Source of the DNA: Paroedura picta
Taxonomy: Eukaryota > Chordata > Lepidosauria > Squamata > Gekkonidae
Length of the DNA: 64,000 bases
Direction: 5' to 3'
Assembly (NCBI RefSeq): GCF_049243985.1
Contig: NC_135384.1
Span: forward strand, 14,132,501-14,196,500
Shown here: piece after piece, positions 46,881 through 60,119 of the stretch
Layout of the letters: every line of letters starts with the position of its first letter
Numbering within the stretch: position 1 is the first letter of the stretch
Translations under genes and position numbers: made by a program
Notes under the pieces: generated by a model
The model's database searches: none
The model's input: the letters and a program-made list of their open reading frames with translations, nothing else
Told to the model about the DNA's origin: nothing

Positions 46881-49168
46881 TTTTGTGGGTCCCATGGGTG
46901 AACTGCCTCCCTTAAGCCCACTTTATCAAAAGAAGATGGCCTCAACACTGAGTTGTTGTAATCCTTGGCTTTTAATGAAGCTTGCGGGTTCTATCGTAGG
47001 GATGGAGGCGAAGTGGCATTGCTCTACAACACACCCTGTTGAACTTCCAGAAGGCGAGTTTGAACCCAAAATTATTTCTGTGTTGCTGGGCATCTTTTGG
47101 GGTTCTCTACTTTTCCCACGTGGAACCTTTTTCCCGTTCACAACAAGAGCTCCATCCACTTCTTCTTCCAATAGGTTAGGTTCTTGCCAACAATCTCTAA
47201 ATTTTATCCTACTCTTCTCTTATTCCTTCACCAGATGACCAGATTTTAAGATTGTACAGCAGGACAGCATTGACCGGGGGGGAGGGGGGTTATTGATTAA
47301 AATTTCATCTATATATCCTTCTATTTTACCAACAACTAACTACTGCCCCCTTCCTCCCATTCACCATCCTCCCCAACCTCCCTTTGCCTAAGAATTGTCA
47401 CTATATATTACATTTCTTGAAAACAATGGCAATAAAGAAACACACCAATTTTGGTGAATAGTTTTGTTCTTGGGATTTAAAAATGTATAACCTTATAGCC
47501 TTCTACACATTTCCTTGCCAGGTATTGTACCAAACTTCTTTACTTCTTCCAATAAGTTAGGTTGTTGCTTGGGATCCTTTAGTAAGGTTACCAGATTTTA
47601 ACATTGTAAAGCTGAACAGCATTGACCGGGGGGGGGGGGGTCTTGATTAAGATTTGGTCTATATGGAGCATCAAAATTGTTCATAGAATGCATAGAACAC
47701 AAAAATAGTATTGTAATATATATATTTAATTTCAACATAAGTACAATTTGCCAGGTGCCGCCAGATGTCCCTCCAAAAGTGCGATAATCTAGTCACCTTA
47801 TCCTTTAGTGTTCTCTCCTTCTCCCATGTGGAACTTTTTCCCATCCATGATGACAGCTCCATCTACTTCTTTTTCCAATAGGTTAGGTCCTTGCCAACAA
47901 TCTCCTACTGTGCTCTTACTCCTCCACCTTCCTTCTACTTTACCAGCAACCAATTGCTGTCCCCTTCCTCCTTTTTTACTCTTTTCCCATCTTGAACTCC
48001 TCTACCTCCTTGGGACACCTTAGTTTATTTTACCCCATTCCTCTTAATTACCCATCACAACTTCTGTTTCCTCCCTTCCCAGGCTTGGTTCAAGGTCTGA
48101 TGTTCCTGGCTTATGCCCTTCCATTTGGCTGGGGACCAGAAGGTTGTGGACTTCCCTCTCCCCTCCCCAATTAGTCCCCTGCACATTTACTCTCCCTGGG
48201 GGCTAGCTTCATCTGGGTTTGCTCATGGGAGGGTCCCTCCTGGGAATGCCTGGCCCCCTCACCTATCCTCCCCAGCCGCCCTTTGCCTACGAATTTTTGT
48301 TATATATTACCTTCCTTCAAAACAATGGCAATAAAGAAACACACCAATTTTTGTGAATAGTTTTGTTCTTATGATTTAAAAATGCATAAACTTATAGCCT
48401 TCTAGACATTTCCTTGCCAGATATTGTACCAAACTCAAATATTGTTGGGTGAACCTTACAAAATAATTCTAATGAAGTCTACTCAAAAAACCTAGTCAAG
48501 TCACATCATTGTGACTGCTTCTCAAGAAACAGGCAGTAAGGTTGAACTGTTGCATAACAAATAGTACTTTTTGATGGCATGAGCCAGAACATGAATAAAA
48601 GCAGTCCTATGTCCATCAGTGTTTGGTGTAGAGATTTGCTTCTCCTTGGAATATTCATCTTTCTGTTAGAGAAGGCAATTTAACAAAATTATAATTCTAT
48701 GAAAAGGGAAATGCTTCATTAATTCATTCACTCTCATATCTGCCTAATCAAAAGGTAGAAGGAAGTGAATTCAAAGTCCATCGGGAGAGATAACATAAGT
48801 GGTTGAGAATTTCCCATCTCGAAGTGGTGCCTGGAATTCTCCCATATCAACTGATCTCCAGGTGACAAAGATAAGTTCCCCTGTTTAAACCAGCTGCATT
48901 GGAAAGGCATACCCCATTGAATTCCCTCCCCACCATCATAGGCCTCCACCACCAAATTCTCTGGGTATTTTCCAACACAGAGTTGGCAACACAGAAATGC
49001 TTATGAAACTCTGATAAACATTTCTAGTGGTGTTACGTATTTTAAAAGTTGTCAGTTAATGAGTTCAAATGCCAACAATTTGGATACCTAAACTTAATCA
49101 TCGTAGGTCTGTTGCAATTTAAGAGAGTGCACATAAAATAATACAGACAATAACATGTTTTATCAATA
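46881..49168. other. Intergenic interval E/F with local duplications
   Basis: No gene. The phrase CAGCATTGACCGGGGG occurs at about 47265 and 47620, and AATGGCAATAAAGAAACACA at about 47425 and 48325, so about 0.4-0.9 kb was duplicated here relative to D/E. 48400-49168 is the conserved 3' flank of F. Confidence 0.55.
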
Positions 49169-51248
49169 TTACTTCTTTACAAGCATCTTTCTGTTGTTTA
49201 GTTCAGGCCTCAGGACAATGAGATAACATTTGGGGAGAAAAATACAACCAAGTAAGCCTGCACTAGAGATTAAGATAGAGAAGATCTCCACGGACACCAT
49301 GGATTTCCCTTTGGTGCTCAGGTAGCTTGGAATAAAAGACAGCCAAACACTGCAAAAGAGCAACATGCTGAAAGTGATAAACTTAGCCTCATTGAAACTG
49401 TTAGGCAATTTCCTAGCTAAGAAAGCCACCATGAAACTGACTGCAGCTAGGAAGCCCAGGTAGCCCAGGACACAGAAAAACATGGCAGCTGAGCCCTCAT
49501 TGCATTCCAGTATGATTGTCTCCTTCAGTGAATGCAGGTCCTTTTCTGGGAAAGGAGAGGAAGTACTGATCCAAAGAACACAAATGCCTACTTGAACAAG
49601 GGAGCAAGAAAGGACAAGAGAATACGCTTGTCTTTTCCCCACCAATGGCCTTAGCCTAGAGCCCGGTTTGGTAGCCACAAAGGCCAGAACCACAGTGAAG
49701 GTTTTGGCCAAGATACTTGAAATAGCTACCGAGAATATGATGCCAAAACTTGTTTGTCGGAGAAGGCAGGTCAACTTTCCAGGCTTCCCAATGAAGAGCA
49801 AGGCACAGAGGAAGCAATGAGCAAGGGAGATGAGAAGAAGATAGGTCAGACTGCGATTGTTGGCTTTGACTATGGGAGTATCCTTGTGTTTCAAAAATGT
49901 CCAAAGGATCAAAGCTGTGACCAGGTAGAAAAAAATAGCCAATGTTGCTAACATGATACCTATGGGTTCTTCATAAGAAAGGAACATTATATCCTTGAGA
50001 AGGCACTGATTTTTGTTGTGATTTGAAAACTGAGATTGTGGACAGAGAACACAGCTATCCATATCTGGAAAGAGAAAAAGACAGAGTGTTTTGGAGAAGA
50101 TTATACTTGGCTTTAAACAAGGATTCTCAAAATGTCTTATACCCACTTTCGTTTACTCTCCCCAAAATATACTCCCTGTGAGTTTGGTGAGGTTGAAAGT
50201 GCCCTGATATTACTGTTCATTCAGAACAGCTCTATCAGAGCTGTGATATGCCAAAGACAAAAGAAAAAAGATGGTTGTGGTAATTATAGGATTCTTTCTG
50301 AGGCTTCTAATGTCTGAATCAAAAAATCAGTGTTTTTGAACCACTGGGATTTCTTGTGTGCTCAGATGAAGGTTTTTGGATCTTATTAATCAACCAGAAA
50401 AGCAAACAACAAAAGATGATGTCACAGTTATGCACAGACAGTATTGATCATGCAGAGCATTGAACATGATCTTATATGGGGTCTAGCTTAATATAATATT
50501 GTGTAAGGTGAATATCTCTGTTCATTTTGTTTCCTACCTATCTGTTCAGATATCATCCGATCTGGACACGGAACACAATCATAGCAGCAAAATTTCTTTC
50601 CCTCCTTCTTTTTTCGACTGTAGCCAGAAAGGCAGTGGTCATTGCAGATGGAAACTGGTAGAACCTGCCCATAAACAGAAAGAGAGATTGGTACCCACAA
50701 CACATCTGGTCTGTTTTTAAGGTTCCCACCTCTCAGATGAGATTGAATTGGATTTAAAATTAGATAGGGAATTATGACCAAGGTTAATCTTCAGAATCCT
50801 TTGGTATTAATAGTTTCATTGGCTGTGATCAGTTCTCAGGAATCACAACTCTCTTCTGGATCTCCAAAGAGCCTTATATGCTATTTTGCATTCCAAGTTT
50901 TCATTCTTTGTAATTTGATTTGAGCAAACCTTAAAATGATGAGATGAGAGCTGTATAAGAATTTTTTGACAGTTACAGTCCTGGTCAAACCACCTTTTAG
51001 ATGGGATTCTTGGGGAGCTCTGTTCTTAACTGGTCTATATAGTTACGATATCAGCTTTGTATCAGTTCCTCACATTTTTTCTTCTAAGAAAGCTTACAGA
51101 GGTAAACAAAGGATATTTTTAGCAGTGAATTATCAATAAACAAATGGTCAATGCTGGGGATCATGGTAGTTGCATGAACATAAGCCATGTGACATGTAGA
51201 TCATTGGAATGAGGTGAATGGGGAGGAATACTGGCAGCTAAAACTTGA

Positions 51249-51329
<81 letters not shown>

Positions 51330-54300
51330 ATCTATATGAAGATATCCCACCTGATTAAATGTTCTGTGCCACACAATTTGATCATCATGAATGGTCAGTT
51401 CTTCTCCTGGAGGAGCCCAAGGATCAAATCTTCCAACTTTTAGTCTGATGAAGGAGCCGTTTGGGAAAGTGACCCAGTTGGTAACATCAAAACCACCTTT
51501 CAGTTCCCCTTTTTCATGAAATTGTATTGTGTCACCAGCAGTGTTGTTGAATGTGGTGCTTCTTAAAAAAACGTTCAGCTGATTGACAGGAAAAAATGAT
51601 ATAAAATGTAAGGAAGAGAAACCAATAGCTTTGCAATTTCTAGAATTGACAAGATCCTGAATATCTCCTATAGACATTGGGATAAACTGCATCCTGTAAT
51701 ACCGTAAGATCACAGTTGTAGTAGTAGTAGTAGAATAATAATAAGAAGAAGAAGAAGAAGAAGAAGACTTTGTTCTTAAATGCCACTTTTCTGTACCCGA
51801 AGGAGTCTCAAAGGGACTTACATTCGCCTTCCCTTTCCTCTTCCCACAACAGTCACTTTCCTCTTCCCACAACAGTGTGCCCACAGTAATAGAGAGATGG
51901 TTATCTACATGTCTTGAATTGTTATTCATGTAATTTTATTCACTAGTTCCCTCTGCTTATTGATATTGCAATGCTTTCTTTGTTTTTCATAATTTTTAAT
52001 ACTAGATATACTGCCCTTGTATTTGGTGTATGTTTGGAAAGTGTTCCAAAATCTGGATGTGGAGCTCTGCAGTACAAATATTTTAAATGTGAAATATAAA
52101 ACAAAGCACGGTGTCTTTGTGATATCGTGGTTGAGAAGGAGTTACCTGCCAGGGTTGCACATTATTGACGGCTAAACCCTTCCCTGTTTCTCTTGCTTGG
52201 TGCTTAGATTGGATTATGTAGTTAGCATGCAACGTGTGTGCCACTGCATAAACAGCATTGTAGACATTATAGCTGTGGCCAGTCATGTTCATTTCAAATA
52301 CAACGAGTGGAATAGAATCCAGCTTCTCTTCTCCAGAACACATTTTCTTGCTGTCCCCATGAACATCTGGATTCCTCAGTGAACAAACGAATGCCTGCTC
52401 CCAGAAGTTCTCGATGAAACCATCTCCTTCTGCCCAGGAAGGGCTTATGGACTGCTGGAACATTTTGAATCCCGGTGGCTGATTTGAGTGAACTGCAAGG
52501 GATAGGGCGCCGTGAAAAGTTTCTATATCAAAAGGTCTTTGGAAAGATACTGATTCAAAATCCCAGTGGCATGTAACAATCCATACCTTATGCAGGGGTG
52601 GAAATGAAATAAAGGTTACTAAAAATAACACCAATCTCAAACTGAACATGGATGAGTTTTCTCCATAGACAAAGTGCACATTGGCATTGGTTTGAGTGAG
52701 AACACTGAAATATTCCCCCTGTTTTAGAAGCACATCCACCGCATCTTGGAAATAAGTCTGTTTTGGTATTTTTATACAGAAGTCAAAACAGATGCCATTC
52801 TCAGAAAGCATTGGCACCATGATCTGCAAGAACCTGTCCCCGCTGTCATCTTCTGCAACAAAGAGTACAATCCATGTCCATCTGAAGTAGAGAAATAGCC
52901 TGATAACTCCAATATACTGAGTGGTTTCATTTGGGACCATTTGATACACAGAAGAAACGAGCAATTGGTTACCATGTGTTGGTGATAGTGATCCATAAAT
53001 GAGCTGGGGGAAAAAATGTCTGTGTGTGTATATATAGATATAGATATATAGATATTTCAAAAGAGAAAGAAACATATTTTAACTGAAATGTTCAAGGCAT
53101 GAAATTCCCATACCACACTATGGGGTGTCCCTCAAAGTGATAGCCTACCTGTGGCATCTTGTATATGGTGCTTATGGTGGCCATATTGGCAGACATTTCT
53201 GAATTCAGTCCTCCAATAACTGCAATCTGATTGCTTCGTTTATCACACTGGAAATTGGGGAGAAATTTGTGCTGTGTAGAAAGGAAGCTCAGGGTGGCTT
53301 TATAGGTCATCCTTTCCCTATAGTAGCTGTTGAGAATGTGGAAGCCCAAAGTGATGTTTGGTAAGATGTTGGGATTCCCATTGATCTCTTTGATGGCAAA
53401 AGCCAAGGCCAGGTTATGCTGGTAGTTTTTTGGCACCGATCTATAATGAGAATCACAGGTGACCTTAAAACCAAAGAGCAAAAATACATCTTCCCTAAGA
53501 CTGTTCATGCACTGAGAACTTCACTGCCCCAGCTCCCATGCAGGAGCACAAATAGAGGACAGCTGAGATGCACCAGTCCAAATGCTCCGCCGTGTGGGTG
53601 CAGGAAGAGGTGGGGCAACCTGCCATGACTAAAACTCCAGCCTGCAGTCTGGCATGAAACCTCCAATGCATAAACGGTCTATGTTCTCCATATTTTTACC
53701 CCTACTTCCTATGCCATTTTAGTTTTAGACTAACGTATCACATTTCTGCTTTTTACAGTGTTCCGGTTATGCTTTTAGTTGTGCTATTGACATATGTTAA
53801 TTTTACTGCACTGGTATGAAAAAAATATATATTTTGGTCCTTTGCATACAACAGTATTCAAAATACGGATAAGAGGTCATGGTTAGATTACATCATTGCT
53901 CTGCACTATAAAGACTGGCCTATACAGAAACACTTAGTGACTTTATTTAATGGACAGTTTTTTAAATAGTTGAACTGAAGCTACCGAAATAAGCAATATG
54001 TCTTTTTAGGTTGTATCCCCATGCATAGTTTTATTTTTTTGAAATTTGTTGGATTGGTACAGATAAATATATAATCCTACCTGAATGTTTCCTCTCTGTC
54101 AGATTTAAGATATAATAAATCTGATTTAATTAACTTACAGGGTCTCTCCCCACCCCCTTTATATTGGCACTGCTCTTTTGCTCTCTTCTGTGAATCAAAT
54201 TATATAATTTGTGCCCACCAGAAGAAAGCTAATCTTCCCTTTCTTTTTACAAATGCTGTATACAATGAGGATTTTGTTAAATGAATCAATGGTACAAAAT

Positions 54301-54613
54301 GGATGGCTTACATAGGCTCAGAAATGAACAACTGTTTAGGCTGCTCTCGGTATGCTGGAGCTCCGTATAAGTAAAAGATCTGAGAGACAATCTCACCCAC
54401 AATCAGGTCACCCGGCTGATAAGATGCATGAGGAATAGGAAGAAGATCAACAGTTGTGGTGCATTGGGTGGGATGCTTCTTGCATACAGCCTGGCCCAGT
54501 AATAAAAGCAGCAGCAGTACCAATAGCTTCCTTGTGATTAACTTTTTCTCCATTCTCAGAGATTTGTGGTCATGCACTGTGTCATCCGCAAGAGTTTTGT
54601 TCCGATTTTCCAT
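49169..54613 (-). CDS. VMN2R: V2R gene F: complete six-exon type-2 vomeronasal receptor
   Basis: Predicted 900-residue receptor, the rightmost and 5'-most copy. Exons: 1 54312-54613, 2 53149-53440, 3 52146-53003, 4 51351-51578, 5 50538-50664, 6 49169-50064. The leader is [11 protein letters not shown] with core [16 protein letters not shown]. Exon 3 has the [15 protein letters not shown] allele of D. The linker is complete in cysteines, but exon 5 reads [10 protein letters not shown] where A-E copies that can be read have DGMISEQ (Gly to Arg next to the linker). Exon 6 has KSMVSVEIF where the others have KSMVAVEIF. Intron 4 is the shortest (0.69 kb), with about 20 GATA units. Beyond exon 1 the flank resembles that of A rather than B-E. 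Intact in sequence. Confidence 0.93.
51250..51329. repeat. (TATC)n microsatellite next to exon 4 of F
   Basis: About 20 units, half the length of that in D, at the same site. Confidence 0.98.
51718..51767. repeat. Compound (GTA)n(ATA)n(AGA)n tract in intron 3 of F
   Basis: Same composite structure as in E with a longer AGA part. Confidence 0.9.
53498..53683. mobile_element. Small TIR-bearing element in intron 1 of F
   Basis: Same insertion site and near-identical sequence as in E. Its presence in both shows E and F share this part of intron 1 by descent or conversion. Confidence 0.7.
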
Positions 54614-54845
54614 GGATCAGGAAATGAATCTGCTGGTGTGTTCGAGCTAATTTTACCTATAATGACATGCTAGATGAAGGTTCATTTAATGGATACTTTG
54701 CCCACTTTACCTTCATTACTCAGTAGAATGTATTTCCTGGGCCTTCTTAGATTCTCTTCTCTTGATGAACTTGTTGTTCCTTTGCCCAGTCTCACTTTCT
54801 TTAAGAAATGACTTTACTGATGCATATACAGAAAGAAGATTTATA

Positions 54846-54966
54846 TGCATCAAAGCCTTGCTAATTTATAGGGATTTTAGATGCCATGAATGCCCCTGGA
54901 CATTTCTTCCCCAGCAAGAAAACAACTGTAATGACTGTGCAGGCTTTCCTAATTAGTGGTGCTGAT
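54846..54966 (-). promoter_or_regulatory. Conserved upstream block of gene F, candidate promoter
   Basis: Carries CCTATAAATTAGC in the gene sense, the form closest to a classical TATA box among the six. Position relative to the ATG as in B and D. Confidence 0.4.
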
Positions 54967-55604
54967 AGTTTTAGCCTTGGTCTCAACTGGCCATTGGCAG
55001 TGGCACAATATGTACTCATGCAATGGCATGCTAAAAGAGAAAAACCTTCATTCTACTTGGTTTGGAGAACTTCAAATTTTTTCTGATCTTTCCAAGTGAC
55101 CAGACAATATATTTGGTCTGCAATAATTAATAGGTAAAACTTATAATGATAGCGATCTAAGCATTATCCTCTCATAATATCTGCTGATTGCAAACTGAAT
55201 TTTAACATGAATTTGACGTGCTCCTTTCACTTCCCAAACTTTGCCCTTCTTGGACCTTGCCCCCAAATCCCCAGGAGTTTTCCAATCTAGAGTTGGCTGC
55301 CCTAAAGTCATGTTTTGTCTAATGACCATAATCATATAATCTAATAAACTTCTCTGTATCACTCATACATCCCAAAATTAATTAAACATTTCGATTTAGG
55401 ATTATATTTCTACTCCAAGACAATATTTCACTGTATTGTTGTAGAAATGATTCCTTTTTTTGGGGGGGAGGGGACTTCTGCAGGAGGGAAGGGAGGGAAA
55501 AGCATGATCTAAAGCACGATCTCTGCCTTTGTTTTCTCTGTATAGCAGTGGATGCTTTTGCACTTTCCCTCCTTATATTGTACTTTTATATGCTATTATA
55601 AAGC

Positions 55605-56013
55605 CTAAAGAGGCACATTGGACCTCAACAAGGGCCAGGGCCTTTTCAGTCCTGGACCCCACCTGGTGGAATGAGCTCCCCAAAGAGATCAGGGCCCTGC
55701 CAGAACTTCTAAAATTCCGCTGGGCCTGCAGAAAGGAGCTCTTCCACCAGGCATTTGCTTGAGGTTGAAAGACCCATAACATCTACAGGTCCCCTCGCAC
55801 CCCATTCTGAGAGTTTGAACCTACCAATGGTGTGTCAAATTTATTGTTGTTGAAATACTGTTTTAGGTCTAGTTGGTATGTTAGTGTTTTTATATTGTTA
55901 TATTGTTATATTGATACTGATACTGTTCCATGTAAAAGTGCTGAAATGTTTTCTGTAAACTGCCCTGGAAGGGCAGTATAAAAATATAAATAAACAAACA
56001 AACAAACAAACAA
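55605..56013 (+). mobile_element. L2 LINE 3' end with (AAAC)n tail
   Basis: Encodes RARAFSVLDPTWWNELPKEI and ACRKELFHQAFA, then an untranslated end CCTGGAAGGGCAGTATAAAA followed by (AAAC)n at about 55990-56012. 5'-truncated. Confidence 0.85.
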
Positions 56014-56129
56014 ATAAAATTAAAGGTTTGTTGTTGTTGTTGACTTCTGCAGGAATCAAAATGCATCTTTAGAGTTTGTGCAACCTTCCCCATTTTCCTA
56101 TTGAATTACTCAGTAAGCTATTGCATGCT

Positions 56130-58169
56130 CAATCAATGACTATCCCAGAAAGACGAAAACACTGCAGGAGCTCTAAGAAGCCTATTTGGATGAACAGAGA
56201 ACTTCAAGAGGAACTAAGAAAGAAAAGGAAAATGTTCAGGAAATAGAGGGAAGGACAGAGCTCTAAAGAAGAGTACCCACAGGTTACTAGGCACTGTAGA
56301 TCAATCATCAGAAAGGCCAAAGCTGAGAGTGAGCTAAGATTGACCAGGGAAGCCCATTGTTACAAGAAAAGATTTTTCAGTTATGTGAGGAGCAAACGTA
56401 AAGTAAAGGAGGCAATAGGCCCACTGTTGGGTGTGGATGGACAAACTCTAACAGAAGATGCAGAGAAAGCAGAAAGGCTTAGTGCCTATTTTACATCTGT
56501 TTTTTCCCACAGGTCAAAGTGTTTAGGCACATCTAGAGATGGCCTTAGCCAAATGATAGTGTCTGGGTGGCAGGTTAACATGGATAGAGAGGTTGTCGAG
56601 AGGCATTTAGCAGCACTGGATGAGTTCAAATCCCCTGGTCTGGATGAAATGTACCCAAGAGTACTCAAAGAACCTTCCAGAGAACTTGCACAGCCCTTGT
56701 CCATCATCTTCGGAACCTCTTTTAGGACTGGAGATGTCCCGGAGGACTGGAAGAGAGCAAACGTTATTCCGATCTTCAAAAAAGGGAGGAAGGATGACCC
56801 GGGAAACTACAGACCAGTGAGTCTGACCTCTGTTTTGGGGAAGATAATGGAGCAGATATTAAAGGGAGCGATCTGCAAACATCTGGAGGACAATTTGGTG
56901 ATCCAAGGAAGTCAGCATGGATTTGTCTCCAACAGGTCCTGCCAGACCAACCTGGTTTCCTTTTTTGACCAAGTAACAGGTTTGCTGGATCGGGGAAATT
57001 CGGTTGATGTCATTTACTTGGATTTTAGTAAAGCTTTTGACAAGGTTCTCCATGCTGTTGTGATGGATAAGTTGAAGGACTGCAATCTGGATTTTCAGAT
57101 AGGTGGATAGGAAATTGGTTAGAGAACTGCACTCAAAGAGTTGTTGTCAATGGTGTTTCATCAGACTGGAGAGAGGTGAGTAGCGGGGTACCTCAGGGCT
57201 CGGTGCTCGGCCTTGTACTTTTTAACATATTTATTAATGATCTAGATGAGGGGGTGGAGGGACTACTCATCAAGTTTGCAGATGACACCAAATTGGGAGG
57301 ACTAGCAAATACTCTGGAAGATAGAGACAGAGTTCAACGAGATCTGAACACAATGGAAAAATGGGCAAATGAGAACAAGATGCAATTTAATTAAGGTAAG
57401 TGTAAAGTTCTGCATCTGGGTCTGAAAAATGAAAGGAATGCCTACTGGATGGGGGATACGCTTCTAGGTAGCACTGTGTGTGAACGAGACCTTGCGGTAC
57501 TTGTGGATTGTAAACTAAACATGAGCAGGCAGTGTGATGCAGCGGTAAAAAAGGCAAATGCCATTTTGGGCTCTATCAACAGAGGCATCACAACAAAATT
57601 GCAAGATGTCATACTCCCATTGTATACGGCACTGGTCAGATCACACCTGGAGTACTGTGTGCAGTTCTGGAGGCCTCACTTCAAGAAGGACATAGATAAA
57701 ATTGAAAGGGTACAGAGGAGAGCGACGAAGATTATCTGGGGCCAAGGGACCAAGCCCTATGAAGATAGGTTGAGGGACTTGGGAATGTTCAGCCTGGAGA
57801 AAAGGAGGTTGAGAGGGGACATGATAGCCCTATTTAAGTATTTGAAAGGTTGTCACTTGGAGGAGGGCAGGATGCTGTTTCTGTTGGCTGCAGAGGAGAG
57901 GACATGCAGTAATGGGTTTAAACTTCAAGTACAACGATATAAGCTAGATATCAGGAAAAAATCTTTCACAGTCAGAGTAGTTCAGCAGTGGAATAGGCTG
58001 CCTAAGGACGTGGTGAGCTCCCCCTCACTGGCAGACTTCAAACAAAGGTTGGATACACACTTTTCTTGGATTCTTTAGGATGCTTAGGGCTAATCCTGCG
58101 TTGAGCAGGGGGTTGGACTAGATGGCCTGTATGGCCCCTTCCAACTCTATGATTCTATGATTCTATGAA
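56130..58169 (+). mobile_element. CR1 LINE, RT to 3' end
   Basis: Decayed CR1 ORF2 lacking the endonuclease part. RT boxes in order: RPVSLTSVLGKIMEQIL, GSQHGFVSNRSCQTNLVSF, YLDFSKAFDKVLH, SSGVPQGSVLG and the catalytic FADDTKLGG, then thumb and C-terminal sequence VRSHLEYCVQFWRPH and VVQQWNRLPKDVVSSPSLAD. One frameshift lies near 57100 and an in-frame TAA at 57392-57394; otherwise open to 58078. The 3' end is GGTTGGACTAGATGGCC with ATTCTATG repeats. This is the longest and best preserved LINE in the window, and so fairly young. Confidence 0.93.
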
Positions 58170-58305
58170 TTTTTCTGCTTGAGAAAACCGCAATGTTTGT
58201 TTTCATTTTGGAAAAGAGTAGCAAAGCATATCTTGTAATTCCATGATATTAGAAAACAAACACAAACTGCTCCCAATTTTAAACTAAAACCTTGTCCTGT
58301 TATTA

Positions 58306-60054
58306 ATTCTTTTTTTATATAATAATTTTATTGTTTATTATTATATAAAGCATTTACAGAGAAGTTGTAAGGAGAAAGCGACCAGTTGATATGGTTTGCC
58401 ATCTCTTTTAACATATATATTTAGTTCTCATCACATATTATTCCTAGTCTAGAAGTTTTTACCATATTTCTTAGCCAAGTGATTGTTAATACATATGAGA
58501 TCTGTTATAGGAATACATTCTGTTATTATCTTAAATGATATTAGGTCAGTCTCCTTCATAAGTTGGCCCTAACCCAAGAATTACTACTGTTGTCTTGTTA
58601 ATGCCTATAAAATATGGTTTGTCATCCTCTTTTGACATACATATTAACATACATATTCAATTCCCATCGCATATTAATCCTGATCTAGGAGTTATTACCA
58701 TCTTTCTTAACAAAGTAGTAGTTGATACATAGGAAGGTATAATCTATTATAAGGATATATTCTATTACTGTCTTAAGTGATATAAAGTCAGTTTCCTTCA
58801 TATATTAGACCTGTCCTAAAGGTTGCTACTGCTTTTTTTTTTTTTTTCTCACAAGAAGCCAGGAGAATACTCCATTGTTCAGCTCATCTTTCAGGTGGTC
58901 GCAGAAAATGAAATTGTATTTTTTTCCATAGTAGAGTGTTTCTGATTGTCCTTCTGTCAGGGCCAGAGAAATCTCTTGCTTGATTCTTGCTTGTAATCGC
59001 CTTTGAGGGGGCTCTGAATCCTTTGTCAATCTGGATCTCTTCCTCTGGTCGCACAGAAATATCTCCTGATAGCTTCCTAGTTGCTGTCGTTTTTGAATAG
59101 ACTCTTTTTATTTTGCTGATCCAAGTCATTTCCTGCTCTGAATAGACTTCCAGGTTTTTGGTACTTTCCTTCCATGAATCTGTTTTCCCGGGTTCTTTAA
59201 AGATACTTTGGCTTTTTACATCTCTGGCACTCTCTCCCTCCTGAAGTTTCACTTGATTTACTGTTAGCTGAGCTGCGTCATCAGCTGGTCTCTCCGGATC
59301 TTGGGCTCCATCCAAAAACTCCCCCTTAGTCCCACGAATTTCCTTTTCCAGCTTATTGACTGATTTCAGTATCTCTGAGTTTCCTTTGCATAACAAATGG
59401 AAAAGCTGTGCCTTTGTTAATTCTTCCATAGTTCTAGGCAGTCACAAACTATAAACAGAAAGTCTCGTGAGGTCTCGCGGGAGCACGAGCGATCCCAAAT
59501 TATCAGTTTGTCGATCTCCGTATCAAGTCAAATTCTCCCACTGAACGTTCACCTATAAATCTTCAAAGCACTCTCTTTGTTTGGTTAATGGGTGTAATTA
59601 GCTGGGAGTCTCTCACTCGGGGAAAGAAGGAATTCGCTTGTAAATTGGTTGAGGGGGGGGAGGGAAGAGCTTGTGAGAGGAGAGAGAGAAAAGCCAGAAA
59701 GCTTTCAATTCTTACTGTTGTAGGTTCCAGCTTCTGTCAGCTTCTGCTCCTATCGATCTGGTAAATGATGGTCTGGGAAGAATGTGAAGTCGGCTGGTCG
59801 TTTCAAGCTTGTAAAGTTGTTTGCGACAAAGACGCCATCGTGACCTTGAGCTCAAGCCGCTATTAATCCAGGGAGGTCTTGCTTCTCCCTATGGATCTGT
59901 AGGACCCTCAGGTCACCGTTCCCGGTTCCTGGGGCGACCGGTGAGCAGATTTGCGTATCTGTTCAGGTCAGCCAGGTGCATAAGCCCCTGACCCTCGGCA
60001 TGGCTTAAGAGCTGAACTGAAGTCCAGCTTTCTTTATGGCGCCATCTTGAGGTC
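58306..60054 (-). mobile_element. L1-derived, ORF1-only element with 10-bp target duplication
   Basis: Flanked by CCTGTTATTA at 58296-58305 and 60055-60064. On the minus strand it begins GACCTCAAGATGGCGCC, has a roughly 0.6-kb leader, an ORF1-like start at 59429 (MEELTKAQLFHLLCKGN), then AT-rich 3' sequence ending in an A-rich tail. No RT or endonuclease is present. The 3' part contains two diverged copies of a roughly 220-bp segment (about 58390-58596 and 58611-58836). Resembles HAL1-type half-L1s or an internally deleted L1. Confidence 0.65.
58884..59429 (-). pseudogene. L1 ORF1-like N-terminal fragment
   Basis: 181 codons, charged, with heptad-like LFHLLCKGNSEILKSVNKLE that could be the coiled-coil region. 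The RNA-recognition and C-terminal domains of a normal ORF1p (about 300-350 residues) are missing. Assignment rests on position after an L1-like leader and the N-terminal style, so moderate confidence. Confidence 0.5.
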
Positions 60055-60119
60055 CCTGTTATTATTTTTTGACATTGCTTGCATGCTTACCCCCCCCCCA
60101 CACACACACACACACTCAC

